A stretch of 64,000 nt of DNA from Burkholderiales bacterium (lineage in GTDB: Bacteria > Pseudomonadota > Gammaproteobacteria > Burkholderiales > Casimicrobiaceae): assembly GCA_016790165.1 (NCBI GenBank), contig JAEUPL010000021.1, positions 62,001 to 126,000 on the forward strand, in the 5' to 3' direction. This document shows positions 38,215 to 46,493 of the stretch, piece by piece. How positions within the stretch are numbered: the stretch's first letter is position 1; the number at the start of each line of letters is the position of its first letter. Made by a program: the position numbers and the translations under genes. The notes under the pieces are model-generated. The model saw only the letters and a program-made list of their open reading frames with translations. It was not told the origin of the DNA and did no database searches.

Positions 38215-38886
38215 CTATCGGTGCGGCGGTGCGATCGCGACGCCCGAGAGCTGCGACAGCGATTCCGCATCGAGGCCCCCCACCGCGTCACGAAGCACGA
38301 AACCTCCTACGGTGACGTCGAGCACCGCCAGATCGGTGTAAACACGGTTCACGCAGCGTAGGCCCGTCAGGGGGTAGTCGCAACGTGAAACCAGTTTGCA
38401 GGCTCCGTCGTGCGTGAAGTGCTCCATCATCACCCACGTGTGCTTGGCGCCGACCGCCAGATCCATTGCACCACCGACCGCCGGGATGTCCCCGGGCCGA
38501 CCGGTGTGCCAGTTGGCGAGATCACCGGATTCGGATACCTGAAATGCGCCCAGGACGGCGATGTCGAGATGCCCCGCACGCATCATGGCGAATGAGTCCG
38601 CGCTGTCGAAATAGGCGCCACCCGGCAAGAGCGTCACGGGTTGCTTGCCCGCATTGACCAACGCCAGATCCTCCTCTCCTGGCGCGGGTGGCGGCCCCAT
38701 ACCGAGCAACCCGTTCTCACTTTGCAACACGATCTCACGCCCGGTCGGCACGTGATTCGCGACGAGCGTCGGCATGCCGATCCCCAGATTGACATACGCC
38801 CCCTCGAAGATGTCCTCGGCCAGTCGCGCCGCGATCTCGTCACGAGTTCGCTTGCGCCAGGCCGTCGATTCAGCAACCCGTGTCAT
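38215..38886 (-). CDS. pcaJ: 3-oxoadipate CoA-transferase beta subunit
   Basis: Beta subunit of succinyl-CoA:3-oxoadipate CoA-transferase. 223 aa; the catalytic glutamate lies in the family motif QSENGLLGMGP, and the N-terminal ARLAEDIFEGAYVNLGIGMPT is typical. The start overlaps the pcaI stop by 4 bp. The pcaF start is 89 bp downstream. Could also act as a 3-oxoacid (acetoacetate) CoA-transferase; adjacency to the thiolase of the pathway favours PcaJ. Confidence 0.92.
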   Translation of the reverse strand: MTRVAESTAWRKRTRDEIAARLAEDIFEGAYVNLGIGMPTLVANHVPTGREIVLQSENGLLGMGPPPAPGEEDLALVNAGKQPVTLLPGGAYFDSADSFAMMRAGHLDIAVLGAFQVSESGDLANWHTGRPGDIPAVGGAMDLAVGAKHTWVMMEHFTHDGACKLVSRCDYPLTGLRCVNRVYTDLAVLDVTVGGFVLRDAVGGLDAESLSQLSGVAIAPPHR

Positions 38887-39563
38887 CGAACAACTGCCTC
38901 CTGCGCGACCCGCACGACACGCTGCACAAAGATGCCCGGCGTGATCACGGCCTCCGGGTCGATGCCACCCAGCGGCACCAACTCACGGACTTCCGCCACG
39001 GTCACGGCGCCTGCCATCGCCATCGCGGGTCCAAAATTGCGCGCCGACTTACGATAAGTGAGATTGCCCCAGCGATCCCCGCGTTCAGCCTTGATCAACG
39101 CGAAATCCGCGTAAATGGGCGTCTCGAACACGTACATCTCACCGTTGATTTCACGCACCTCTTTACCTCTCGCGAGGTCGGTGCCGAACCCAACCCGCGT
39201 GAAGAATCCGCCGATGCCGGCGCCCGCGGCGCGAATTCGTTCGGCAAGATTGCCCTGCGGCACCAGCTCCAGTTCAATCTGGCCGGCGCGATAGAGTGCA
39301 TCGAAAATGTACGAGTCAGTCTGGCGCGGGAACGAGCAGATCACCTTGCGCACGCGCCCGGCCTTGAGCAAGGCAGCGATGCCGAGTTCACCGTTGCCCG
39401 CGTTGTTGGCCACAATCGTCAGATCACGCGCGCCTTGACCAATCAGCCCGTCAACCAGCGCAACGGGCAGCCCTGCGCCACCGAAGCCACCTATCATGAC
39501 CGTCGCACCGTCGTGCACGTCGCTGAGTGCCGCCGCAACGGAAGGCAAAACTTTGTTAATCAC
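38883..39563 (-). CDS. pcaI: 3-oxoadipate CoA-transferase alpha subunit
   Basis: Alpha subunit of succinyl-CoA:3-oxoadipate CoA-transferase. GTG at 39563 is chosen because it yields MINKVLPSVAAALSDVHDGA, the normal N-terminus, giving 226 aa; the frame stays open upstream to 39674 (an ATG at 39641 is an alternative). Family motifs: MIGGFGGAGLP (CoA-binding glycine-rich loop), ANNAGNGELGIAAL and GFFTRVGFGTDLA. Overlaps pcaJ by 4 bp. The livK terminator lies upstream, so pcaIJF needs its own promoter or read-through. Confidence 0.92.
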   Translation of the reverse strand: MINKVLPSVAAALSDVHDGATVMIGGFGGAGLPVALVDGLIGQGARDLTIVANNAGNGELGIAALLKAGRVRKVICSFPRQTDSYIFDALYRAGQIELELVPQGNLAERIRAAGAGIGGFFTRVGFGTDLARGKEVREINGEMYVFETPIYADFALIKAERGDRWGNLTYRKSARNFGPAMAMAGAVTVAEVRELVPLGGIDPEAVITPGIFVQRVVRVAQEAVVR

Positions 39564-39707
39564 AGTAACAATCCAACTCTGGGTACCAGCGCGTGATCCT
39601 AGCAATCGTGTATCGGTGAATTCGGCTTCGGGACCCGACATTTTCGCGCGCGGCGAATTTTTCCTGTGACCCAATGGAGTCTCCGGGGCCGCGTTGCATC
39701 CGCACGC

Positions 39708-39733
39708 AAAGAAAAAGCCCGCCGAGGCGGGCC
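39708..39733 (-). terminator. Rho-independent terminator downstream of livK
   Basis: Read on the minus strand, GCCCGC and GCGGGC pair around a 4-base loop and are followed by TTTTTCTTTG. It is 35-60 bp past the livK stop and separates the transporter genes from pcaIJF. Confidence 0.88.
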
Positions 39734-39767
39734 TATTGTTGCCGTGTCGGCGATTACCGGTGGCGGC

Positions 39768-40901
39768 CTATCGCTTGCCCAGCATGGGCAGCGTCTGCGT
39801 CACCACCTGCTTGCCGTCCTTCACCTCCACCAGGAAGCTTTCACGATCGAGGTCACCCTTGTCGTCGAAACAGACATCGAGCAGGATGCCAGGATGATCC
39901 TTCGCCTTGAAGCAGCTGTTGCGCAGCGCGGCAGCCACGGCTTTGCCGTCGGTGCTCTTCGCCTTTTCGATTGCCGCCTTCAGCACATAGGCCGAAAAGT
40001 AGCCTTTGATGCCGTTGTGATCCGGCTTGGCCTTAAACTCTTTCTCGAACTTCGGCAGGAAGTCCTTGAACGCGGGCGCGTCGGCGGTGAGCCCGACGTG
40101 ACCACGAGCGCCGTTCGCTGCAGAACCGGCGAGCTCGAGGACTTTGGCGCCGAGCAGCGTCGTCTCGCCGATCAACGGTTTGTCGTAGCCCTGTTTCCGG
40201 AATTCCTTGAGCAAACGCGCTGACTCCTCCTCATTGACGTAGACAAACGCCGCGTCGGCATTCGCCTGTTTGGTGCGCAGCACGGCGGACGACATATCCA
40301 CCTGCCCTGGATCGGTCGAAATGTCAGCGGCAATTTTCACGTTGCGGGCACCCAGTTCCTTGATGATGGCGTCACGGCCGCCCTTGCCGAAATCGTTGTT
40401 GCCGAACACCACCGCAACACTCTTAACTTTCAGGTCATTCGCCATGTAGGCGGCGACTTTTGGAATCGCACTGGATTGGCTCAGTGACGACCGAAAAATG
40501 AACGGATTGCCTTGCGCGGTCACCGTCGTGGCCTCGCCTCCGGTGAAGTTCGGAATGCCTGCTTTCTGGCTTTCCGCCTGACTGACGAGAATCGATCCGG
40601 AGAACACCGGACCAAAGATCGCAGTGACTTTGTCGTCCACCGCTTTCACGGTCATCGCTTTGGCGATTGCAGGCTGCGTCTGGGTGTCCATCTCGACGGA
40701 CTCAATCCTTCGGCCCATGATTCCGCCCGCGGCGTTGATCTCCTTGATCGCCAAGTTCGCGCCGTTGCGGTACATGGTGCCCGCAGCGGTGCCCGGTCCG
40801 GACAGTTCGACGATCTGAGCGATCTTGATGTTTTGCGCGAAGGACGCGCCGGCCACTGCGGCCAAAGACAGGGCAACGGCCCGAGCGATAGTGGTTTTCA
40901 T
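39768..40901 (-). CDS. livK: Branched-chain-amino-acid-type ABC transporter, substrate-binding protein
   Basis: Periplasmic Leu/Ile/Val-binding-like protein (type I fold). 377 aa; signal peptide MKTTIARAVALSLAAVAGASFA followed by QNIKIAQIVELSGPGTAAGT. Conserved NGANLAIKEINAAGGIMGRRIE and FGPVFSGS are present. Two Cys near the C-terminus (NSCFKAKDHPGILLDVCFDDKGD) probably form a disulfide. LivK-like proteins bind amino acids, amides or aromatic acids; the surrounding aromatic/shikimate genes suggest a ligand of that class (inference). Last gene of the five-gene transporter, with a terminator behind it. Confidence 0.93.
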   Translation of the reverse strand: MKTTIARAVALSLAAVAGASFAQNIKIAQIVELSGPGTAAGTMYRNGANLAIKEINAAGGIMGRRIESVEMDTQTQPAIAKAMTVKAVDDKVTAIFGPVFSGSILVSQAESQKAGIPNFTGGEATTVTAQGNPFIFRSSLSQSSAIPKVAAYMANDLKVKSVAVVFGNNDFGKGGRDAIIKELGARNVKIAADISTDPGQVDMSSAVLRTKQANADAAFVYVNEEESARLLKEFRKQGYDKPLIGETTLLGAKVLELAGSAANGARGHVGLTADAPAFKDFLPKFEKEFKAKPDHNGIKGYFSAYVLKAAIEKAKSTDGKAVAAALRNSCFKAKDHPGILLDVCFDDKGDLDRESFLVEVKDGKQVVTQTLPMLGKR

Positions 40902-41001
40902 GAGTCTTCCTCCAGTTGAAACTACGGTTGCCGCCTAACGCAGCGTGTGACAAAAACGACGACGCATTCGGTGTCGGGATAACCCGCACACCAATGCGCC
41001 A

Positions 41002-41781
41002 TCACGTCTTGGCATGACCGCCCAGAAACAGGCGATTCAAATTCGGATCATCCAGCAATTCTGCCGCAGGGCGATCCACGGCAAGTCGGCCCATTTCCAG
41101 CGCCAGCGCGCGGTCCGAGTACTTCAGTGCGGTACGCACATTCTGTTCGACCATCAGCACACTCTTGCCGCTATCGGCCAGCATGCGCAATAGTCTCATC
41201 ACATCCTGAACGATGATCGGCGCGAGCCCAATCGACGGCTCGTCGATCAAGATCACTTCAGGCTGCACCAGCAACGCCCGACCGATCTCCAGCTGCTTCT
41301 GCTCGCCTCCGGAGAGCGATGCAGCCCGGGAATCGATGCGTTCCTTCAGGCGCGGGAACTGCGCCATCACCTCATCGATTCGCTCACGCAGCACCTTTTT
41401 CGGCAATTGCAGCCCACCGAGTTCGAGGTTGTGCAACACCGAGAGGCTGCCGAACAGATTGCGCCCCTGCGGCACGAATGCCATACCTTCGCTCAACAGC
41501 TGCCGCGGGGTACGGCCATTGATGACCTGCCCGCCGAAGCGGACTTCGCCGGAACGCGGCGTCAACATGCCGAACAGGGTCTTGAGCACCGTCGACTTGC
41601 CCGCACCATTCGGCCCGATCAGCAACGTGATCTCACCCTTGCGCGCGTTGAAGCTGAGTTCGTTGAGGATGGTGAGATGGGTATAACCCGCGACGACCCG
41701 ATCAAACTCGATCAACGGCGTACCCACCGTGCGAGATTCGGCGGACGAAGCGCCCGACGAACTTTGCAGATCAGTTGCCAA
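41002..41781 (-). CDS. livF: ABC transporter ATPase LivF
   Basis: One of the two ATPases of the branched-chain-type importer. 259 aa. Walker A GPNGAGKST (56-64), signature LSGGEQKQLEIGRAL, Walker B VILIDEPSIGL and the LivF-type H-loop region VLMVEQNVRTAL. An extra N-terminal ~22 residues (MATDLQSSSGASSAESRTVG) precede the conserved start LIEFDRVVAGY; the true start could be internal. Overlaps livG by 11 bp. Confidence 0.93.
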   Translation of the reverse strand: MATDLQSSSGASSAESRTVGTPLIEFDRVVAGYTHLTILNELSFNARKGEITLLIGPNGAGKSTVLKTLFGMLTPRSGEVRFGGQVINGRTPRQLLSEGMAFVPQGRNLFGSLSVLHNLELGGLQLPKKVLRERIDEVMAQFPRLKERIDSRAASLSGGEQKQLEIGRALLVQPEVILIDEPSIGLAPIIVQDVMRLLRMLADSGKSVLMVEQNVRTALKYSDRALALEMGRLAVDRPAAELLDDPNLNRLFLGGHAKT

Positions 41782-42511
41782 GATAGGCCTCCAGCACGGC
41801 GCGATTGTTCTGGATCTCCTCGGGTTTGCCGACCGCGAGCACCTTGCCTTCGACCATGCACACGATGCGGTGGCATAGTTTCATCACGAAATCCATGTTG
41901 TGTTCGATCACCACAAAGCTGCCCCCCTGCTGACGGTTCAACTCCAGCAACAAGTCGCGCAAACCGTCCACCAGCGACGGGTTCACCCCCGCGCAAGGTT
42001 CATCAAGCAGCACCAGTCGCGGTGCGGGCATGAATGCCATGGCGATGTCGACCAGTTTTTGCTGGCCGTACGACAGGCTGCCCGCAGGCAGATTCGCCAC
42101 ATGCTTGAGTCGGAACAAATCAATCATTTCGTCGGCGCGATGGCCGATGCCATTGTCGGGCGGCGCGAACATCCGACCCCAGAAACTGCCATGAAACTCC
42201 TGAGCCGCTGCGATCAAATTGTCACGCAGCGAGAGTTTGCCAAAGACCTGCAGGTTCTGGAACGTGCGTCCAATGCCCAAGCGCGACATTTCGAGCGGCG
42301 AATTGCCGGAGATGTCTACGCCCTCGAATTCAACGCGCCCGCTGTCCGGTTTGATCTGCCCGAGAATCGAATTGAAGAGCGTCGTCTTGCCGCTGCCGTT
42401 CGGCCCGATAACGCCCAGGATCTCGCCCGGCTTGACGTCGAAACTCACGCCATCGACCGCCTTGATCGCGCCATAGCTCTTTTTGATGTCGTGGACGGTA
42501 AGAATGCTCAT
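41771..42511 (-). CDS. livG: ABC transporter ATPase LivG
   Basis: Second importer ATPase, 246 aa. Walker A GPNGSGKTT (36-44), the LivG-specific segment RLGIGRTFQNLQVFGKLSLRDNL, signature SLSYGQQKLVDIAMA, Walker B LVLLDEPCAGVNP, and H-loop VIEHNMDFVM. Start overlaps the livM stop by 4 bp and the stop overlaps livF by 11 bp, so translation is coupled. Confidence 0.95.
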   Translation of the reverse strand: MSILTVHDIKKSYGAIKAVDGVSFDVKPGEILGVIGPNGSGKTTLFNSILGQIKPDSGRVEFEGVDISGNSPLEMSRLGIGRTFQNLQVFGKLSLRDNLIAAAQEFHGSFWGRMFAPPDNGIGHRADEMIDLFRLKHVANLPAGSLSYGQQKLVDIAMAFMPAPRLVLLDEPCAGVNPSLVDGLRDLLLELNRQQGGSFVVIEHNMDFVMKLCHRIVCMVEGKVLAVGKPEEIQNNRAVLEAYLGN

Positions 42512-43488
42512 GCTGCCTCCGCGCCGCTCGGCGTCGCCTGACGTTTCGCGTCACGTTTGGACTTCGCAAGCAACCAGGTCTCGCGCATCGAGAGGAGGCC
42601 ACCTGGTAGCCAGATCATCATGGCCACGGCGGCAAAGCCAAACACCGCCAGATACCAGTCTTTGAGGAAGCGCAGGTATTCTGGAAGCAGCAACGCAATG
42701 GCCGCCCCGAGCACCGGTCCATAAAAGCGCCCGGAACCACCCACCACCACCATCATCAGGAACAGCAGCGAGTTGGCGATGCCAAACGGCGCCGGCTCGA
42801 TGAAGTTAACCAGCGGGGCGAACAGTGCACCAGCGATGCCCGCGTACGCGGCCCCGATGGCAAAAGACATCAACGTGTACGCCGTGATGTTGACTCCCGT
42901 ACTTTCCGCGCGGATTGGGTTGTCACGCAGCGCTGCAAACGCACGGCCCCAGGGCGAGCGCAGCAAGAGCGCGAGCGCGACACCAGCCACGACCGTGATC
43001 AAGAGCACGAAGTAAAAGAACGGTGCATTGCCGTCAAACGCGAAGCCAAACAACTCTGGCCGCTTGATGTTCTGGATGCCAAAGGTGCCACCGGTCAGCC
43101 ACTCCTCGTTGCGGAAGAAAAGAACGAGCAGCAAATTGAAGCCTAGCGTGGCAAAACCCAGATAGTGCAACTGCACTCGCAGCGCCGGGAAGCCGATCAG
43201 CAAGCCGAGCACGAAGCACAACAAGATGGCCAGCGGACTCGCCAACCAGAACGAAAAGCCCGCCTTCATCATGATCGCCACGGTGTAGGCGCCAACGCCC
43301 ATGAAGCCCGCATGGCAGAGCGACTTGAGTCCGGCATAACCGACGGTCAAGTTCAAGCCAAGCGCGGCGATGACGTACACCAGCCACAGCGTCAACAAAT
43401 ACAGACCATAGGTCTTGAGGAACGCGGGTGCGGCCAGCAACGCTGCCAAAGCCAGGGCCAGGAATGCGAGGTGTTGTTTCGACATCAT
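42508..43488 (-). CDS. livM: ABC transporter permease LivM
   Basis: Inner-membrane permease with about nine to ten hydrophobic segments. The hallmark VYVIAALGLNLTVGYAGLKSLCHAGFMGVGAY is at the N-terminal side (ends VYVIA and GVGAY), and FAALRDNPIRAESTGVN is the cytoplasmic loop contacting the ATPases. ATG at 43488 overlaps the livH stop (TGATG); a GTG one codon upstream is also possible. The C-terminal tail is basic (KSKRDAKRQATPSG). Confidence 0.94.
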   Translation of the reverse strand: MMSKQHLAFLALALAALLAAPAFLKTYGLYLLTLWLVYVIAALGLNLTVGYAGLKSLCHAGFMGVGAYTVAIMMKAGFSFWLASPLAILLCFVLGLLIGFPALRVQLHYLGFATLGFNLLLVLFFRNEEWLTGGTFGIQNIKRPELFGFAFDGNAPFFYFVLLITVVAGVALALLLRSPWGRAFAALRDNPIRAESTGVNITAYTLMSFAIGAAYAGIAGALFAPLVNFIEPAPFGIANSLLFLMMVVVGGSGRFYGPVLGAAIALLLPEYLRFLKDWYLAVFGFAAVAMMIWLPGGLLSMRETWLLAKSKRDAKRQATPSGAEAA

Positions 43489-44363
43489 CACACTTTCCTT
43501 TCCTGTGGCGTGCCCAGCAGGCCGTCCGGTTTCAGCAGAATCACCACGAGAAATAGAAGCAGCGCGACCCCGTCCTTGTACGCAGGCGTGAGATAGGCAC
43601 CGGCCAAGTTCTCCAGAACGCCGACGATCACGCCACCCAGCAGCGCGCCGCGTGAATTGTTGAAGCCGCCGATGATCGCGGCGAAAAACGCCTTGAGGCC
43701 GATGTTGTCACCCATGTCGAACTTGGCGAGATAGGTCGGCGTAATGAGCAACGCGGTGACCGCGACCAGGATCGCGTTGATCGCAAACGTGTAGAAAATC
43801 ATGCGCTTGACGTTGATGCCGAGCGCTTCCGCGCTGAACGTGTTCTGCGCCACGGCCTGCATGGCACGACCCGTGACGGTCTTGTTAAGAAAAGTTTGCA
43901 AGCCGAGCACCATGAGGCCGGCGAACAGCAGTGCTCCGACATCGGCGTAGGAGACGGTCACACCCGCGAGCTTGAACACTTCTTCGCCAAACACGCTGGG
44001 AAACGGATGTGGCTCAGCGCTATAGCCCGCCTTGACAACCGACTTGAGGCCGATCGACAGACCGAGCGTGGCCACCACCACGGCCACCACGCCACTGCCG
44101 CGCATCGGGTCGACGATCCAGCGCTTGAACACGGCGCCTAGCACGGCCACCGACAGGACGACCGCGACAAGAAATGCGGCCCACAGCGGCAAGCCGAAGG
44201 ACAAGCCAATCAACATGGCAAAGGCAGGCAACATGACGAATTCGCCTTGCGCGAAATTGATGGTGCCAGCCGCCTGCCAGAGCAGCGTAAAGCCCAGTGC
44301 TGCCATCGCGTAAATCGCGCCGGTTGCCACGCCGCTCAACAAGAGCTGCAAGAAATCGGTCAT
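43488..44363 (-). CDS. livH: ABC transporter permease LivH
   Basis: Second permease, 291 aa, largely hydrophobic. Family signature GVATGAIYAMAALGFTLLWQ at the N-terminus, INFAQGEFVMLPAF, and the coupling-helix region AVAQNTFSAEALGINVKRM followed by FFAAIIGGFNNSRGALLGG. First gene of livHMGFK; 103 bp downstream of the dehydroshikimate dehydratase gene on the same strand, so both may share a transcript. Confidence 0.94.
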   Translation of the reverse strand: MTDFLQLLLSGVATGAIYAMAALGFTLLWQAAGTINFAQGEFVMLPAFAMLIGLSFGLPLWAAFLVAVVLSVAVLGAVFKRWIVDPMRGSGVVAVVVATLGLSIGLKSVVKAGYSAEPHPFPSVFGEEVFKLAGVTVSYADVGALLFAGLMVLGLQTFLNKTVTGRAMQAVAQNTFSAEALGINVKRMIFYTFAINAILVAVTALLITPTYLAKFDMGDNIGLKAFFAAIIGGFNNSRGALLGGVIVGVLENLAGAYLTPAYKDGVALLLFLVVILLKPDGLLGTPQERKV

Positions 44364-44466
44364 TCAGTGTTCTCCCCCTTCATCCGCGAACCACCCTTGT
44401 GATGCGCGTACGGCTGAAACCCGAGAGCGCGGCCCACGTTTGCCAAGCCTCACCAACCACGCCGCG

Positions 44467-45357
44467 TTAAGGCCTTGCACTGTGCACAATTGATCGCGGC
44501 AGACTTCGCCGCTCGCTCTGCGATGCCACCCAGGCCGCGCTCTCCCACGCCCGCCGCGCCACCGCGTCGACAGGCATGTGCACGTAGTCGTCGTTGAACA
44601 CCTCGAAACTCCAGTCGCCGCGGTAGCCAGCGCGATCAATCATGCGCACCATACGGGCGAGCTCGGCACTGTGCACGCCCTCACCAGGGAACACGCGCAG
44701 ATGTCGTGCCGTGTCGATGCGCTCTTGTGGTGTGTGCACGTCGCGCCACAAAAAGTCCGAGAGTTGAACGAACGCGATGCATTCGCCGGGAATCGTCGCC
44801 AGCGCCTCGAAATCAGTGCCATTCAAGCTGCAATTGGCTAGCACATGAAAGGAATCAATGCACACGCCCAGATTGGCGCGGTCGGCGCGCTGCACGATCT
44901 CCCACGACAGAGCGAAATCACTGACGTGGCGGCCCCATGACAGTGCCTCATAGGCTACCCGCACGCCCAGCGGCGTGGCCAGCATGGCTACCTTGCGCAG
45001 ATCGGCCGAAATGTGATCAATGTCGCCTGACGCGTGCGCCGACGTGGTGGAGCAGATCATCAGCCGCTCGGCGCCCACCGCCTCACACAGCCTGAGCATC
45101 GTCTTGACGGTTTCCACCTTGTGGTGGTGAAGCTGGCCCGACAGGCCTTCATAGTCCCGCATCACCTGAATGGCGTTGACGCGTAGCCCCGACTGTCGCA
45201 CTTCGTGCAGCGCGGCATCGAAACCATCCGGATGCCCCGAGAGATCTTTGGCCCACAGCGTGATCTGCGTGAAGCCCGCGTTGGCCGCCGCATCGAGCTT
45301 GCTCTCGAGCGAGCCAGCCAGCGTGATGGTGTCAAGCGAAAAGTCGGTGATGTTCAC
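44467..45357 (-). CDS. quiC: 3-dehydroshikimate dehydratase, TIM-barrel (AP-endonuclease-2 family) protein
   Basis: Converts 3-dehydroshikimate to protocatechuate in quinate/shikimate catabolism. The 296-aa protein corresponds to the N-terminal half of the Pseudomonas QuiC1/DSD enzyme. Shared features are an SLSGTL-like opening (here TITLAGSLESKLDAAANAGF) and RDYEG. The metal-site blocks are YEALSWGRHV (Glu), CIDSFHVL (Asp), FVQLSDF (Gln) and WSFEVFNDD (Glu). The 4-base gap to the upstream gene indicates coupled expression with the HPPD-like partner. General sugar-phosphate isomerase function is the alternative but fits these motifs less well. Confidence 0.82.
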   Translation of the reverse strand: MNITDFSLDTITLAGSLESKLDAAANAGFTQITLWAKDLSGHPDGFDAALHEVRQSGLRVNAIQVMRDYEGLSGQLHHHKVETVKTMLRLCEAVGAERLMICSTTSAHASGDIDHISADLRKVAMLATPLGVRVAYEALSWGRHVSDFALSWEIVQRADRANLGVCIDSFHVLANCSLNGTDFEALATIPGECIAFVQLSDFLWRDVHTPQERIDTARHLRVFPGEGVHSAELARMVRMIDRAGYRGDWSFEVFNDDYVHMPVDAVARRAWESAAWVASQSERRSLPRSIVHSARP

Positions 45358-45361
45358 GCGA

Positions 45362-46246
45362 CTACTCCATCACGGTAAGGTGGCTCTTGACGAACTCGAA
45401 CGAGGTACCCCCGAGGTAGGTCACGGCGCCGCGGTCGCTGGTGTGCACCGAGTTGCTCTCCACGAAAGTCACACCTCGCGCGGCGAGCGCCGCCACCAAT
45501 TTGGGGATGTCCGGAGCGCCGAAGCCCACGCGCGTCAGCTTTTCCTGCCACGCCAGCACGGCCGCCTGCTCCGGCGGTTCGACCAGTTGCAGGTAAAACT
45601 GCTCGCACGGACTCTCCAGCAAAGTTCCTTTCGGCAACACACCGAAATACTGGCCTTGCGGCAACACGCTGAAGCCAAACAGCTCGCGGTAGAAGTCCAC
45701 CCACTCGCGGGTGCGGCCCTCTTCAATCGACTGCACGATACCGAAGAAATGCATGCCTTCGATCGCTGGCGGCGGCGTCACACCGGGCAGGCGCTTGAAG
45801 TCGACGTCGTAGATCGAGAACTCCTGATAGCGATCAACGAAATAGATGATGCTGTCGCCCACTCCGGAGACGCCAGGGATGTTCAGCTCCATCGCGCCAA
45901 CGCGCGGCGCGGCCGTCGCGCTGAGCGGCCACGCGCCGCGACTGACGCAATGTCCATACGCCAGAGCGGCATCACGCACGCGCAATGCAAAAGCCTTGAG
46001 TCGCGGCGGGCGCACGTCGTCTCCGTTGCCATTGGATAGCCCCGCGACGGCTGGGTCGGCGTTGACGATGATGTTCATGCCCCCTGCTCGGTAGAGCACG
46101 ATCTCGCGGCTGCGATGGCGTGCGAAGGCGTGGAATCCCAGTTTCTCCAACGCAGCACCAAACGCCAACGGCTCCTGCGTGGCGTACTCCACGTATTCGA
46201 TGCCGGCCACGCCAAGTGGATTGACGGGTTGCGTTGAATCATTCAT
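45362..46246 (-). CDS. 4-hydroxyphenylpyruvate-dioxygenase-like partner of the dehydroshikimate dehydratase
   Basis: 294-aa protein with two vicinal-oxygen-chelate (glyoxalase-type) repeats. It corresponds to the HPPD-like C-terminal half of fused QuiC enzymes (start GIEYVEYATQEPLAFGAALEKLGF; second repeat IEGMHFFGIVQSIEEGRTREWVDFYRELFGF, cited by ends). A genuine HPPD would be longer (~350 aa). Candidate metal ligands are the His in GMHFF and Glu in TSFEFVKSH, with a Gln or Cys in EQFYLQLVEPPEQ. Encoded immediately upstream of the TIM-barrel gene and divergent from the IclR gene. Whether it is catalytic or structural is not known. Confidence 0.75.
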   Translation of the reverse strand: MNDSTQPVNPLGVAGIEYVEYATQEPLAFGAALEKLGFHAFARHRSREIVLYRAGGMNIIVNADPAVAGLSNGNGDDVRPPRLKAFALRVRDAALAYGHCVSRGAWPLSATAAPRVGAMELNIPGVSGVGDSIIYFVDRYQEFSIYDVDFKRLPGVTPPPAIEGMHFFGIVQSIEEGRTREWVDFYRELFGFSVLPQGQYFGVLPKGTLLESPCEQFYLQLVEPPEQAAVLAWQEKLTRVGFGAPDIPKLVAALAARGVTFVESNSVHTSDRGAVTYLGGTSFEFVKSHLTVME

Positions 46247-46427
46247 CGAGCGGCTCGCACGGCAAAGTCAGTAGTGAAATGATTTTTGCGAAGGGTTGCT
46301 CTCGGAACGGAAGCGAAGCAGTCTATGCGCCAAGTGCTTGTCGGGCATCGACCCTCCTTCCAACGAAGGCCTGCGTCATTCAACGTCCCAGCGTGCGCTG
46401 TGTGCGTGATTCGGACACAACCAATAA

Positions 46428-46452
46428 TGTGCGATAAACGCACAAGTGTGCG
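46428..46452. promoter_or_regulatory. PcaU/PobR-like triple-repeat operator
   Basis: TGTGCG (46428-46433), its inverse CGCACA (46439-46444) and TGTGCG again (46447-46452). Both direct copies continue ATAA, so the first two form the palindrome TGTGCGATAAACGCACA. A weaker TGTGCGTGAT is at 46401. Palindrome plus a third direct repeat is the operator layout reported for IclR-type PcaU/PobR regulators. It is 42-66 bp upstream of the IclR gene; GATAAT at 46452-46457 could be that gene's -10. Confidence 0.75.
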
Positions 46453-46493
46453 ATAATAGAACACATCATCCGGACAAAGTCAAGCGAATCGCC

